Shown here one piece after another: positions 1-9,176 of a DNA stretch of 40,460 bases. The stretch lies in contig JAJZKP010000007.1 of assembly GCA_021804105.1 (NCBI GenBank), forward strand, positions 1 through 40,460. Direction: 5' to 3'. The DNA comes from Microcaldota archaeon. GTDB lineage: Archaea > Micrarchaeota > Micrarchaeia > Micrarchaeales > CABMGC01. A model generated the notes under the pieces. That model saw only the letters and a program-made list of their open reading frames with translations, ran no database searches and was not told where the DNA came from. Numbering within the stretch: the stretch's first letter is position 1; every line of letters begins with the position of its first letter. Both the position numbers and the translations under genes were made by a program.

Positions 1-1
1 C

Positions 2-145
2 AGCGGAGCCTCATACGGCGGAGGTTCTGGCGGCAGCGGTAGCGATTCTGGGTCTGGAGGTTCAGAATATAATGGCGGCAATGGCGGTGAAGTCATACTC
101 CAGTGGACCTCTACATGGGGGTCGTGCAGTATCTCGTCGATATAG
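2..145 (+). pseudogene. 3' part of a Gly/Ser/Asn-rich (probably secreted/surface) protein, truncated by window start
   Basis: Frame 2 reads SGASYGGGSGGSGSDSGSGGSEYNGGNGGEVILQWTSTWGSCSISSI*; just upstream of the TnpB element. A similar-composition fragment lies downstream of the element. Confidence 0.4.
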
Positions 146-222
146 ATTAACTTTGGAGAGCAATAGCATAAATGATAAATGATTCGCCCCGCAAACCCAT
201 CATTTCAATGGCGGGTTAGGGC

Positions 223-962
223 GTGAAAAGGTATATAAAAATGGAAAGCAAAACAGGAAGCATGGAAACAATGCGTGCCTACAAGTTCAGGATATATCCC
301 GACACGAAGAGGCAGAAGGCAATAGACGACGCTATTTCCATGTTCCAAAGGCTTTACAACAAACTTCTTGAGAAGACGATAGAAGTGCACAAATCAAATC
401 CCAATTCAAAAATCTCGCAGAGAACAATAAACCAGTTCCTCAATGAAATAATAAAGGAGGACAAGGAGTATCTGCAACTCTACGCACACGTCAGGGTGGA
501 CATACGCAACAGACTTCTGAAGACATACCGGAACTTCTTCATGAGATGCCAGCAGAAGAAGTCAGGTGCAAAGATAAAGGCAGGATTTCCAAGATTCAAA
601 TCAAAGGACAGATTCAATTCCATAACGCACATAGAAAACAACGGTTCGTTCAGGATAGAAAAAGGAAGGCTGAGAGTGCCGGTATGAAGGTAATAAAAGT
701 AGATGCAAGGAACACCTCGAAGGAGTGCAGCAACTGCGGCAACATAATGGACATGCCATTATCCATGAGGGAATACAACTGCGACAGATGCGGCATGCGG
801 TTGGACAGGGACATAAACGCATCAATAAACATACTCAAAAGAGCTAGGGAGGGGCACTCCCAAAGTCACGCTCAGGGAGAGAGCGTAAGACCTCAACATG
901 AGGCATCTCTCGAAGAACTGAGAACATACCCTGCAAACGCAGGGGAAGCCAACGGCCTTTAG
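223..962 (+). pseudogene. tnpB: RNA-guided endonuclease TnpB (OrfB) pseudogene: N-terminal part 223-687 and C-terminal part in the 546-962 frame
   Basis: N-term MRAYKFRIYPDTKRQKAIDDA...FPRFKSKDRFNSITHIENNGSFRIEKGRLRV matches copy 2. The reading frame then jumps to AGMKVIKVDARNTSKECSNCGNIMD...CDRCGMRLDRDINASINI (TnpB zinc finger + RuvC-III). The centre of the protein is missing. Confidence 0.9.
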
Positions 963-979
963 TCGTTGGAGGATGTCAC
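850..979 (+). ncRNA. Candidate omegaRNA/reRNA scaffold overlapping tnpB 3' end and RE
   Basis: Tandem hairpins ACGCTC/GAGCGT (868-886), CCTCA/TGAGG (891-903), CCTGC/GCAGG (930-943), CCAACGGC/GTCGTTGG (949-969), ending GGAGGATGTCAC; the guide would start at 980. Confidence 0.6.
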
Positions 980-1126
980 AATACAAGCGGAACCTATTGC
1001 GATCATCCTGTCGGGTGCGGTTCTAGCGGTACTGCATCTGGCAGTGATAATAGTAGCGATAATGACTCCTGGATCACATTATGCCATTCGCAACGTCTCA
1101 TGAGCTATTATAAGCACAACATCTGA
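980..1126 (+). pseudogene. Orphan 3' fragment of a Gly/Ser/Asp/Asn-rich Cys-containing protein, downstream of the TnpB RE
   Basis: Frame reads NTSGTYCDHPVGCGSSGTASGSDNSSDNDSWITLCHSQRLMSYYKHNI*, with no start codon. Confidence 0.4.
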
Positions 1127-1168
1127 TTATTACATTGCGGTTGAGACGGCTCAATTGACTTGACTGTA

Positions 1169-1891
1169 TCAGCGTTTTTCCCCACCATCAACTGGTATTA
1201 CTGCACCATCAATCCACTCGGACTCGCCTGAGAGTAACCATACAACAACGCTTGCAACATCCTCCGGAGGGCATGCCTTTTCCCCAAGCTTTCTTAACGA
1301 CTTCCAATCCCTTCCTGGTACAAAGTCATGGTTCATGGCTCTGGGAGCAACAGCATTCACCCGTATGCCTTTCTGCGAGAGTTCCATTGCCAGTACCTCC
1401 ACTGACTTAGCTACACCGGCTTTTGTGGCCGAATAAGCCACATTTCTAACTCCTGTCGCATAGGTGCCGAAGACAGATGAGATCATTACAATTGATGATC
1501 CTGCCTTGAGGTCTTGCAAAGCCGCACTGAGTGCATACAATGGCGACTTAAGGTTTGCATCAATCATCCTGTCCAATTGCTCTTCTGTAAGCTCTTCTAT
1601 AGGAGAATCAATATAATCGCCAGCTATGAGCGCGAGGTGGTCAACGCTGCCGTATTTGTCCACTGCATCATGCACTAGCCTTTTGGCTCCTTCCATGCTT
1701 GATACATCACCAACAACATAATCTATCTGGCCGAAAATAGCCAGCTGTGCCTTCACGCTCTTAAGCCTATCCTCATTTCTGGAGGCGATAACCACAGAAG
1801 CGCCTTCCTTGAGCAGGAGGTAAGCCGTAGCAGAGCCTAGTCCCGGGCCTACCCCAACAACAAACACTTTCTTTCCAGCGAGTCTCAACAT
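1169..1891 (-). CDS. SDR-family NAD(P)-dependent oxidoreductase (FabG-like)
   Basis: Rossmann GxGPGLGSA motif, NLKSPLYAL, YSATKAGV catalytic YxxxK, GIRVNAVAP. Confidence 0.9.
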   Translation of the reverse strand: MLRLAGKKVFVVGVGPGLGSATAYLLLKEGASVVIASRNEDRLKSVKAQLAIFGQIDYVVGDVSSMEGAKRLVHDAVDKYGSVDHLALIAGDYIDSPIEELTEEQLDRMIDANLKSPLYALSAALQDLKAGSSIVMISSVFGTYATGVRNVAYSATKAGVAKSVEVLAMELSQKGIRVNAVAPRAMNHDFVPGRDWKSLRKLGEKACPPEDVASVVVWLLSGESEWIDGAVIPVDGGEKR

Positions 1892-1967
1892 AACACCAGA
1901 TTGGCTTAGCAGCGAAGTGCTATAAAGCTTTTTAAAGGCTGGCGTTTATTACTCTATATGTGGGTCT

Positions 1968-2396
1968 ATGGCTAGGGAAAAAAAAGTCGAAACTACGCGC
2001 AGGGCAGCGGTCAACCACCTTGCATATGTTCTTGAGCTTCTTGGAAGCATGTTTTACGTAATTGCTGCAGTATATGTGCTAAACTCCTTCAACGGTACAA
2101 TGCGCATTAATGCATATATCCTGTCCGGCGCAAGTTCCATGTGGTTCCCATTCTTCTATAGTGCTGCTTTTGTAGGGACTGTATTGCTGTTCATAGTCAG
2201 CTTCACCAACCTGATGAAAAGCAGATCATTCACTGCGCACAGATACGGCATGGTAGTGTCCGCAATAACCGGGTTCGCATGGCTTGGTCTAACTGCAGGA
2301 GACATATACCTCTCTCTGCTCGTTATCTTTGGATTTGTGATATCTGTTGTCGGAAGTGCATATGGGATGGTAGATCTCCTCGATGATGCGCGCTGA
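1968..2396 (+). CDS. Small multi-pass membrane protein, unknown function
   Basis: 142 aa ORF with about four hydrophobic segments. Confidence 0.6.
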   Translation: MAREKKVETTRRAAVNHLAYVLELLGSMFYVIAAVYVLNSFNGTMRINAYILSGASSMWFPFFYSAAFVGTVLLFIVSFTNLMKSRSFTAHRYGMVVSAITGFAWLGLTAGDIYLSLLVIFGFVISVVGSAYGMVDLLDDAR

Positions 2397-2447
2397 GACC
2401 AAAGGAAAGATAAATATAACTGGAAAGGCATATTGCTCTTGGATAAC

Positions 2448-2708
2448 ATGGGCGAGCCGGTATTAAGAGGCGCAAGATACAAGGTAACTTTTGCTACTGA
2501 AGATGAACTGCGCCATATGCTGGTTCGTGTTGTTCGCGTAAGGTCTGAAGGCAAGGCAGCGGCTTCGGCAAGATGGTCGACAAGAGCTGCAGGACTATCT
2601 GAGAGCCCAGCGCTCAGAAAAGAGCTTCTCAAAGATGAAATTGAATGGCAGGAATCATATGGCAAGCCGGAAATTGCAGAAAAGCTGCGCAGGTTCCTAG
2701 ATGAATAA
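2448..2708 (+). CDS. Hypothetical small protein
   Basis: ORF with ATG at 2448 (track start 2433 is TTG); MGEPVLRGARYKVTFATEDELRHMLVRVVRVRSEG... Confidence 0.5.
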   Translation: MGEPVLRGARYKVTFATEDELRHMLVRVVRVRSEGKAAASARWSTRAAGLSESPALRKELLKDEIEWQESYGKPEIAEKLRRFLDE

Positions 2709-2747
2709 CAACCAAGCGTGCTCTAGTTTTTAATACCCTATGCCATA

Positions 2748-3800
2748 ATGTTATTGAGGTACATGGGAATTCTCTCGACCATATCGTTCGTTGTAGTGGT
2801 AATAATAGTCGCTCTCCTTATGTATGCCCTTTTCAGTAGCGCTTTTCGGGGGGTCAGTTTATTCAACAACTATACCCAAGGGAATCGTAACATCTCCTAT
2901 ACTATTGTAACTACACAACAATTTGTTACGCATAACCAGACAGTAGCTTATGTGCTCAGCCTGATCAATCAGGATCGCGCCAACTACAGCCTTAACCCTG
3001 TATCGCTGTCAAATATTACTTCTGCGCAGCAGCACGCAGAAAGCATGCTCCTTAACAACTATTTCAGCCACTGGGACACACATGGGATGAAGCCGTACAT
3101 GCGATATACCCTCCTCGGCGGTAATGGGGCCGTGGACGAGAATATAGCTTATATGTACAACAGCAGCGGAATAAACGTGCTCTCCGATCTAAAGCAGATG
3201 GAATACAACTTCATGTACAACGATCTTGTGTGCTGCAACAATGGACACAGGAAAAATATACTTACGCCACAGCACAATCTTGTAAGCATAGGTGTGGCCT
3301 ACAACGCCACAAGCATCTACCTGGTAGAGGACTTCATAAATTATTATATACTGTGGCAGCCAGGAAGCCCTGGCATAAGTTCCACTGACCAAGTAAGCCT
3401 AAAAGGCACTATAGAAAACGGATACTCGCTTTCAGAGGTTCTCATAGCCTACGAACCGCCAGTTTCGAATCTTACGACATCACAGCTCTCCAAGGCCCCC
3501 TATAACTCATCATACAGCTTTCCGCCAACAGTTGCTGGCGTGGGCTATACCGTTGGTAGGGAGCATTATTACTACAATAACATAACTACAATCAACGCAA
3601 CCAGTTACGTACTCCAGGGCAGCAACTTTAATGTGCAGTTCAGCATGTCGTCTCTTATCAATCAATATGGGCCTGGCGAGTATACTGTTATGGAAGCTCT
3701 CACTAATAGTACTGCAAGCCAGAACTCTACATTTATAGGTGCAACATATACCTTCTTCATAAACGGTACTGGCAAACCTTTCGTACCTAATGCAGTCTAA
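2748..3800 (+). CDS. CAP-domain (SCP/PR-1-like) extracellular protein with N-terminal membrane anchor
   Basis: N-terminal TM; INQDRANYSLNPVSLS, AQQHAESMLLNNYFSHWDTHGMKPYMRYTLLGGNGAVDENIAYM, GHRKNILTPQHNLVSIGVAY are CAP signature segments. Confidence 0.85.
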   Translation: MLLRYMGILSTISFVVVVIIVALLMYALFSSAFRGVSLFNNYTQGNRNISYTIVTTQQFVTHNQTVAYVLSLINQDRANYSLNPVSLSNITSAQQHAESMLLNNYFSHWDTHGMKPYMRYTLLGGNGAVDENIAYMYNSSGINVLSDLKQMEYNFMYNDLVCCNNGHRKNILTPQHNLVSIGVAYNATSIYLVEDFINYYILWQPGSPGISSTDQVSLKGTIENGYSLSEVLIAYEPPVSNLTTSQLSKAPYNSSYSFPPTVAGVGYTVGREHYYYNNITTINATSYVLQGSNFNVQFSMSSLINQYGPGEYTVMEALTNSTASQNSTFIGATYTFFINGTGKPFVPNAV

Positions 3801-3915
3801 TCTGGTTCTAAATGGCAATAATGTATAATTAGCTTGTAACTGTTGGCAATCGCACCAATACGTAACCTGCGAAAAGGTTGCAATACATATGGCGTGTGAA
3901 TTCGCAGTGTTATAA

Positions 3916-5049
3916 TCACGGCAGGAAATCCTTGTTCTTTATCTTGTCCTTTATGTAGTCATCAACAAAAGTGAGCCTAGGTCCCTGTAGCGCATCCTGC
4001 TCAAGCTTCTTCTTCGACTTTATCATCCGCTCCAGTTCAGTCACCCATTCTTTGCTGTTGCTTATCCAATTATAATTCAGCATCTCCTGTGCCCGTTTCA
4101 GGTCTACCTCGCTTGCGTTTATCGTCATCTTGTTCAGGAAATCGTATCTATCAAGGTCTGACATAGTAACTCCGATGAACTTAGCTTCAGGAGTAGCGAC
4201 ATCGCTTCCTATATATGCAAGGTTTATGCTCCCTGTCTTTATCGTCCAGTATATATACCATCCCCATGCATCTGAGTCTGTGAATACGTACACGGGCAGG
4301 CCCCTGTCCGCCAGTTTCCTTATCAGCCTCCTTGTACCCCTTGCAGCCTGCCCCTGTGGGGTTATGAGTATAAAATTCTCCTTCTTCCAGAGGCCGTCCT
4401 CGTTCAGCCGTTGCCAAAGCGCGTCCTTTTCCACTACAAGCACGTACTTGGCTCTTATATCAACGAACTCTATGTCATTGTCTACATCGCTTGGTATGGC
4501 CCATCCGCTCCTTCCTTGCCTGGCACAATCTATCTCGAGTCTTTCCTTGCCGAACGTGTCCATAACCTTCATGTTCCCTGCAAGTACTCCCTTCCTGTTC
4601 GCATTCAGGTTTAAGTCCTCCCTCTTCACTTCTAAGGCTACTTCTATATCCTCTATGAGCGGGTTTGACTCCGACTGTTCGCTGAATACATTTTCGTCTA
4701 TATCCTCGCCAAGCGAGTACTTTAGCTGGTAAAAGAGCCCCCTTATGGTTGTGTGGAGATTTTCCTTCACGAACTTATGGCACTTTGCCGCAACTGCAAC
4801 AGTTTGCATAAACCTCTTGGATTGCGAGTAATTCAGGAATGTTCGTTCCTCCTTGGCCTTTCCAAGCTTGAGATAGCCTTCCTTCTTGTCATACTGTATG
4901 TTTGACCTTGTCCTGGAGAGAGTGATAAACTTTGGGCTCCTCCCTGCCTTTATGTCGGCAACAATACCCTTTCCCATATCTTCTATCTTCTTATCAGAAG
5001 CTACGTCGCTAGCAGCCATCTTCTCACTTTTGTTCTCTTCCCACAACAA
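3916..5049 (-). CDS. top6A: DNA topoisomerase VI subunit A (Spo11-like)
   Basis: [15 protein letters not shown] (catalytic Tyr region), [30 protein letters not shown] Toprim segment. Confidence 0.93.
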   Translation of the reverse strand: MLWEENKSEKMAASDVASDKKIEDMGKGIVADIKAGRSPKFITLSRTRSNIQYDKKEGYLKLGKAKEERTFLNYSQSKRFMQTVAVAAKCHKFVKENLHTTIRGLFYQLKYSLGEDIDENVFSEQSESNPLIEDIEVALEVKREDLNLNANRKGVLAGNMKVMDTFGKERLEIDCARQGRSGWAIPSDVDNDIEFVDIRAKYVLVVEKDALWQRLNEDGLWKKENFILITPQGQAARGTRRLIRKLADRGLPVYVFTDSDAWGWYIYWTIKTGSINLAYIGSDVATPEAKFIGVTMSDLDRYDFLNKMTINASEVDLKRAQEMLNYNWISNSKEWVTELERMIKSKKKLEQDALQGPRLTFVDDYIKDKIKNKDFLP

Positions 5050-7003
5050 GCGGCTCCCTCTCCCGCGAGTCGCTTGTCATATACTTCCTGAGCTCCTTGA
5101 TCATCAAATCCCTTCTAGGGCTCTTCTTTAGCGCAAACGTGAGCACATCAGCTATATTCTTTACCGGCACGACCTTTATTCTCCTGAGGTCCTTCTTGTC
5201 TATGAAAATATCGTTTACGTTAGTACTCGGTATAAGCACTGCCTTCATATCCGCTTCTATTGCTGCCTGTATCTTGTTTGATATTCCTCCTACGGGGAGC
5301 ACGTCTCCTCTTACAGAGAGCGATCCTGTCATTGCTATTTCCTGGTTGACCGGTATGCCTTCCATAGCCGAGATGACTGCAACAGCCACAGATATGCTTG
5401 CGCTGTCTCCCTCCACGCCTTCATACGTCTGCAGGAACTGTACATGGATATCATAACTTGCAATATCCCTACCCATGTGCTTCTTTATCACTGCACTTAT
5501 GTTCTTTACTGCTTCCCTGGCGATCTTCCCTAACTTTCCTGTAGGTATAAGCTTGCCTTCAGTCCTTGAACTGGCAGGGGTGACTTCAGCTACTATGGGG
5601 AGCACTATTCCTGCAGACAGATACGATGATCCAACTATTGCAAGGCCATTGACCCTTCCAATAGCATAGCCCTCTGTCTTGAATATCTTATAATCCTTCC
5701 TATATTCTAGCGATTGCTCTACAAACTGGGCCTCTATCGGCTTCGAGAGCGTCAATGCTTGCTTTACATCTTCTGCTATCACTGACTTCCTGCCTTTTTC
5801 TGTCGCTATGTCGCCTGCAGCGCGTATCAGGCCGCCTAGGTCTCTAAGCACCAAGGTAAGCCTTCCCTTCCTTCCACTCCTTCTTCTGGTCTCATCTATT
5901 ATTGCCATGCACGCGTCGTAATCGAAATGCGGTATCTTCTTGTCCTTCATGACTTCCTGGGCTATAAACCTTATTATCTTATAACGGTTAGCTTCTGTGT
6001 CAGGCATTGAAGACTGCATGTATACCTCATATCCATACCCTCGTATCCTTGACCTAAGGGCCGGATGCATCTTCTGTATGTCCTGCAGGTTCCCTGCAGC
6101 AACGAGCAGGAAGTCGCAAGGCACTGGCTCTGTTCTTACTATTGCTCCTGAGCTTAGCTCGCTCTGGCCCGTTATCGAATACTTCTTTTCTTGCATCGCA
6201 GTAAGAAGCTCCTGCTGAGACTTGGGTTCCAGATCAGCTACTTCATCTATAAAAAGCACGCCTTTATTGGCCCTATGGACGGCTCCGCCTTCCACCCTGA
6301 GATGGGGTGGCGTTCCAAGGCCCCCTGATTGCAGTGGATCGTGCCTTACATCCCCAAACAGCGCTCCTGCCCTAGACCCTGTGGCATCTACGAACGGTGC
6401 GTGAATCATTCCTGTGTTGTCTATTATGAGCTTCGGTTCGTTCGTATCGAACATGCCCGGCAATATTCCTCCTGCCCTGCGGACGCCGCTTACAAAGAGC
6501 GCAACGGCACCAAAGATCATTACGCCCAATATGAGTGCTGCAAATATCAGCAGGTCGTATCCTTGGAATATGCCAAGGAGTGCTACTGCCAATAGTATAA
6601 TCACTATGACAGCAAGTATAGGAGTTATATTGTTCCTGTTCTTGCCATAGTCGAGCCTGTTCTTCATTTTTTCTTTCTGCACTATTTGCCTGCCCTGCCC
6701 ATCCCCAAGCGGCTTCCCTGCTTCGGGAGGGTTTGGATAGGTCTTGACGCTCTTTACGATTGGCCTATTCTCGTCGTTCTGATTCCTGTAAACCAGCACA
6801 TCTTCAAGATCAGCAGCAGGCAACAGCTCTGCCATAGCTTGTGCCAGCATGGTCTTTCCGACTCCTGGTTCACCTATAAGCAGGCAATTCCTGTGCTGTT
6901 TAGCAGCCTTCTTTATTATTTCTACTGCATTATCCTGCCCTATTACCTGGTCGACTATCTTTTCCGGTATCTTGATATCTGCAGTAGTCTTGAATTTTTT
7001 CAT
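5024..7003 (-). CDS. lonB: Archaeal membrane-anchored Lon protease (LonB)
   Basis: Walker [14 protein letters not shown], inserted TM pair, Walker B GVLFIDEV, Ser-Lys dyad [13 protein letters not shown]...[13 protein letters not shown]. Confidence 0.95.
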   Translation of the reverse strand: MKKFKTTADIKIPEKIVDQVIGQDNAVEIIKKAAKQHRNCLLIGEPGVGKTMLAQAMAELLPAADLEDVLVYRNQNDENRPIVKSVKTYPNPPEAGKPLGDGQGRQIVQKEKMKNRLDYGKNRNNITPILAVIVIILLAVALLGIFQGYDLLIFAALILGVMIFGAVALFVSGVRRAGGILPGMFDTNEPKLIIDNTGMIHAPFVDATGSRAGALFGDVRHDPLQSGGLGTPPHLRVEGGAVHRANKGVLFIDEVADLEPKSQQELLTAMQEKKYSITGQSELSSGAIVRTEPVPCDFLLVAAGNLQDIQKMHPALRSRIRGYGYEVYMQSSMPDTEANRYKIIRFIAQEVMKDKKIPHFDYDACMAIIDETRRRSGRKGRLTLVLRDLGGLIRAAGDIATEKGRKSVIAEDVKQALTLSKPIEAQFVEQSLEYRKDYKIFKTEGYAIGRVNGLAIVGSSYLSAGIVLPIVAEVTPASSRTEGKLIPTGKLGKIAREAVKNISAVIKKHMGRDIASYDIHVQFLQTYEGVEGDSASISVAVAVISAMEGIPVNQEIAMTGSLSVRGDVLPVGGISNKIQAAIEADMKAVLIPSTNVNDIFIDKKDLRRIKVVPVKNIADVLTFALKKSPRRDLMIKELRKYMTSDSREREPLVVGREQK

Positions 7004-7049
7004 AGCAATATCCTAATTCTACTTCAAAGCTTATAAACATACGTGAACC

Positions 7050-7171
7050 ATAGCGCTCTCTGGTGGCCAGAACGCGCCATTAGTGGAACTAATTCTATAT
7101 TTGAAATAGGAGCGTTTAGAGGGTGGGGAAGGACAATAAGAATATGCTCTAAACGCCGGAATACTTATTCC
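7050..7171 (-). ncRNA. Candidate structured ncRNA or alternative 5' leader of lonB
   Basis: Inverted repeats GCGTTTAGAG (7112-7121)/CTCTAAACGC (7147-7156), GGAATA-CT-TATTCC (7158-7171), TTAGT-GGA-ACTAA (7080-7092), GCGC..TCTGG-TGG-CCAGA..GCGC (7053-7077). TATA-like TTTATAAATATAT (7180-7192) reads on the minus strand. Confidence 0.35.
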
Positions 7172-7262
7172 AAAAAACATTTATAAATATATCTTAAAGA
7201 TTGCACGAAAGGAAAGATACGAAATGAATGCATCTCAACGAAGCGAGACAACTGCTTATTAA

Positions 7263-8459
7263 TTAAAGCCTGTACCTTAACAGTGCGCCGACCCCTCCAA
7301 ATCCGAGGAGAAACTCCTTGCCGTACGAGCTCTCACTCGATACGAATACCGTCTCAACCCCATTCTTATCCGCCATGTCTATTAATTCCCCAACCACGTC
7401 CGTCTCGCTAATCACTTCGAGATTGCCGTTGTCATCATGTTTCTGCTGCCTGCCTTCTCCAACCTCTATTCTCTCAAAGACCTGGTTACACGTGTTGCAT
7501 TTGTATGTTACTTTGTGTATCTCAAGTTCATCGTTCAGTATGAGCGTGTTTGCCTGGTTGTTATCCAGCGCCTTCCTAGTATTAGCATAGCCGTAAGTCG
7601 CCAGCCCACCCCTCGCCAGTTCCTGCTTGAATCTCTCTATAACTTTCCTTTCCTGGTATGCCTCCTGCTCCGCTAGCAGGTCAGATGCTTTTTCCACAAG
7701 CTCGCTCAATCCAAACTCATCTGTGTACCCGGTATCGTATACTCCCAGTATCTTTACCTGATAGTTTAAGGTATTGGACTTTGCGAAGTTCTCTTTTGTC
7801 GGCCCAGGGCCTCCTACTATAAGCCCCTTGAGCTTGAACTGATTCTGCGCAAAAGTAGCATTCACAACCTCGGATACTCTTGTGTAATACTCACCTATGC
7901 TCTCTTCTATCACCCTTTCATATCGAGCTGCGGACTGGCCGCCCTTCCTGACCTTGGCATGCACCATGGAGTTCAGTTTCTTTATGACTTGTATGTGCGA
8001 TCCCTTCAAAGTGGCTATAGTGGCTTCCCTGCCGTCCATCACCACCAACGCATATAGATCCTTAGAGCCGACCATCTCCTCAATTGGCCCGAGAAGAAAT
8101 GTGGAATCACACCTGTATATGTTGACCTTCAGCGGCAGCGGCGGCTCTATAGAAAAAAGTTCTATATCTACTTTTCCTGCATTTTTAGAAACATTACCTG
8201 CAAACACCACTATGCCGTTCTTCGGTGTTTCCCTGTAGAGCTTCAAGTATTGTATTATCTTGTCTATTGCGCTCTGAACATTCGTCCTTGTAGACTTAGA
8301 CTTTATGTTGCCAGATTCACTATGCTCCTGCCTTAGTTTGGCTATCTCCTCGGATATCTGGTACCCTGCAGGCACGTATATACTTATTAGCTCTGTGCCG
8401 TATCCGCGCACAGATTTTAGCAGCTTGATTTCCTTTATTATATCGTATTCCTTTTTCAT
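7263..8459 (-). CDS. prf1: Archaeal peptide chain release factor aRF1
   Basis: MKKEYDIIKEIKLLKSVRGYGTELISIYVPAGY, GIVVFAGN, GGQ motif RKGGQSAARYERV, GLIVGGPGPTKENF. The ATG at 8459 fits better than the extended track start at 8576. Confidence 0.95.
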   Translation of the reverse strand: MKKEYDIIKEIKLLKSVRGYGTELISIYVPAGYQISEEIAKLRQEHSESGNIKSKSTRTNVQSAIDKIIQYLKLYRETPKNGIVVFAGNVSKNAGKVDIELFSIEPPLPLKVNIYRCDSTFLLGPIEEMVGSKDLYALVVMDGREATIATLKGSHIQVIKKLNSMVHAKVRKGGQSAARYERVIEESIGEYYTRVSEVVNATFAQNQFKLKGLIVGGPGPTKENFAKSNTLNYQVKILGVYDTGYTDEFGLSELVEKASDLLAEQEAYQERKVIERFKQELARGGLATYGYANTRKALDNNQANTLILNDELEIHKVTYKCNTCNQVFERIEVGEGRQQKHDDNGNLEVISETDVVGELIDMADKNGVETVFVSSESSYGKEFLLGFGGVGALLRYRL

Positions 8460-8490
8460 TAGCCCTCCACTTATTATCTCGTACAAATAC

Positions 8491-9171
8491 CTATTTATCA
8501 CTATTCGCAAGTGCTCCGAGCTCCTCATAGATGGTGCGTGACAATCCATGCCCGTCGAGATTGCATCTTTTATCATTGCATATCTGCACCGCGCTCATGC
8601 CAAGCTTACGGGCTTCTTCTACATTCTCCTTGCTGTCATCAAGGAAGATTATTCTGTCAGGCTTCGTATGAAGTGCCTTGAATAGCATGTCGAATGCTCT
8701 TTTTGAGGGCTTGAAATACCTGGCATTATTGAGCTTCTCAAGGGTAATGGTCATACCCGGGCTTATCATCTCATTTATGCCCAAATTGCTTATGACGCGC
8801 TTCGCCCATATGTCAGGGGTATTAGTAAATATAGTCACTTTCGAGATTCTTTCCAATTTCCTTATCCCCCTGACCAGACGAACATCGCGTCCTATACCAA
8901 ACCTTCCCGGATCCATGTCATATACGCGATTCAGGAACCGCATCCTCTGCCTTCTATAGTGCCTGCAAATTCTACATACTGCGCCCGTGACCTTTCCATT
9001 GCCTATATCTTCCATTATGTCGTATACTGCTGCCTTTGGTATCCCCTCTTCTTTTGCGCAGTTCAGAAGGCGTTTGCCGGCGTAGCTGCATGCCTTCATA
9101 TATTTTCTGTGGGAGTACAGTGTGCCATCCATATCCAGCACTACGTACTCGTATCTGTTTACCATATCCAT
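8491..9171 (-). CDS. HAD-superfamily hydrolase (pyrimidine 5'-nucleotidase-like)
   Basis: VLDMDGTLYSHRKYM, VTIFTNTP, KPSKRAFDMLF, IIFLDDSKENVEEARKLGM. Confidence 0.88.
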   Translation of the reverse strand: MDMVNRYEYVVLDMDGTLYSHRKYMKACSYAGKRLLNCAKEEGIPKAAVYDIMEDIGNGKVTGAVCRICRHYRRQRMRFLNRVYDMDPGRFGIGRDVRLVRGIRKLERISKVTIFTNTPDIWAKRVISNLGINEMISPGMTITLEKLNNARYFKPSKRAFDMLFKALHTKPDRIIFLDDSKENVEEARKLGMSAVQICNDKRCNLDGHGLSRTIYEELGALANSDK

Positions 9172-9176
9172 GCCTG

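Larger units (their letters stand above)
178..979 (+). mobile_element. IS200/IS605-family TnpB-only element, internally deleted, with LE and RE hairpins retained
   Basis: LE double-tier hairpin (CGCCC 185-189 / GGGCG 219-223 with inner CCCAT/ATGG), TnpB N-term and C-term pieces, RE hairpin CCAACGGC-CTTTA-GTCGTTGG (949-969) followed by GGAGGATGTCAC. LE and N-terminal region match the copy at 39.8 kb. Confidence 0.85.
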
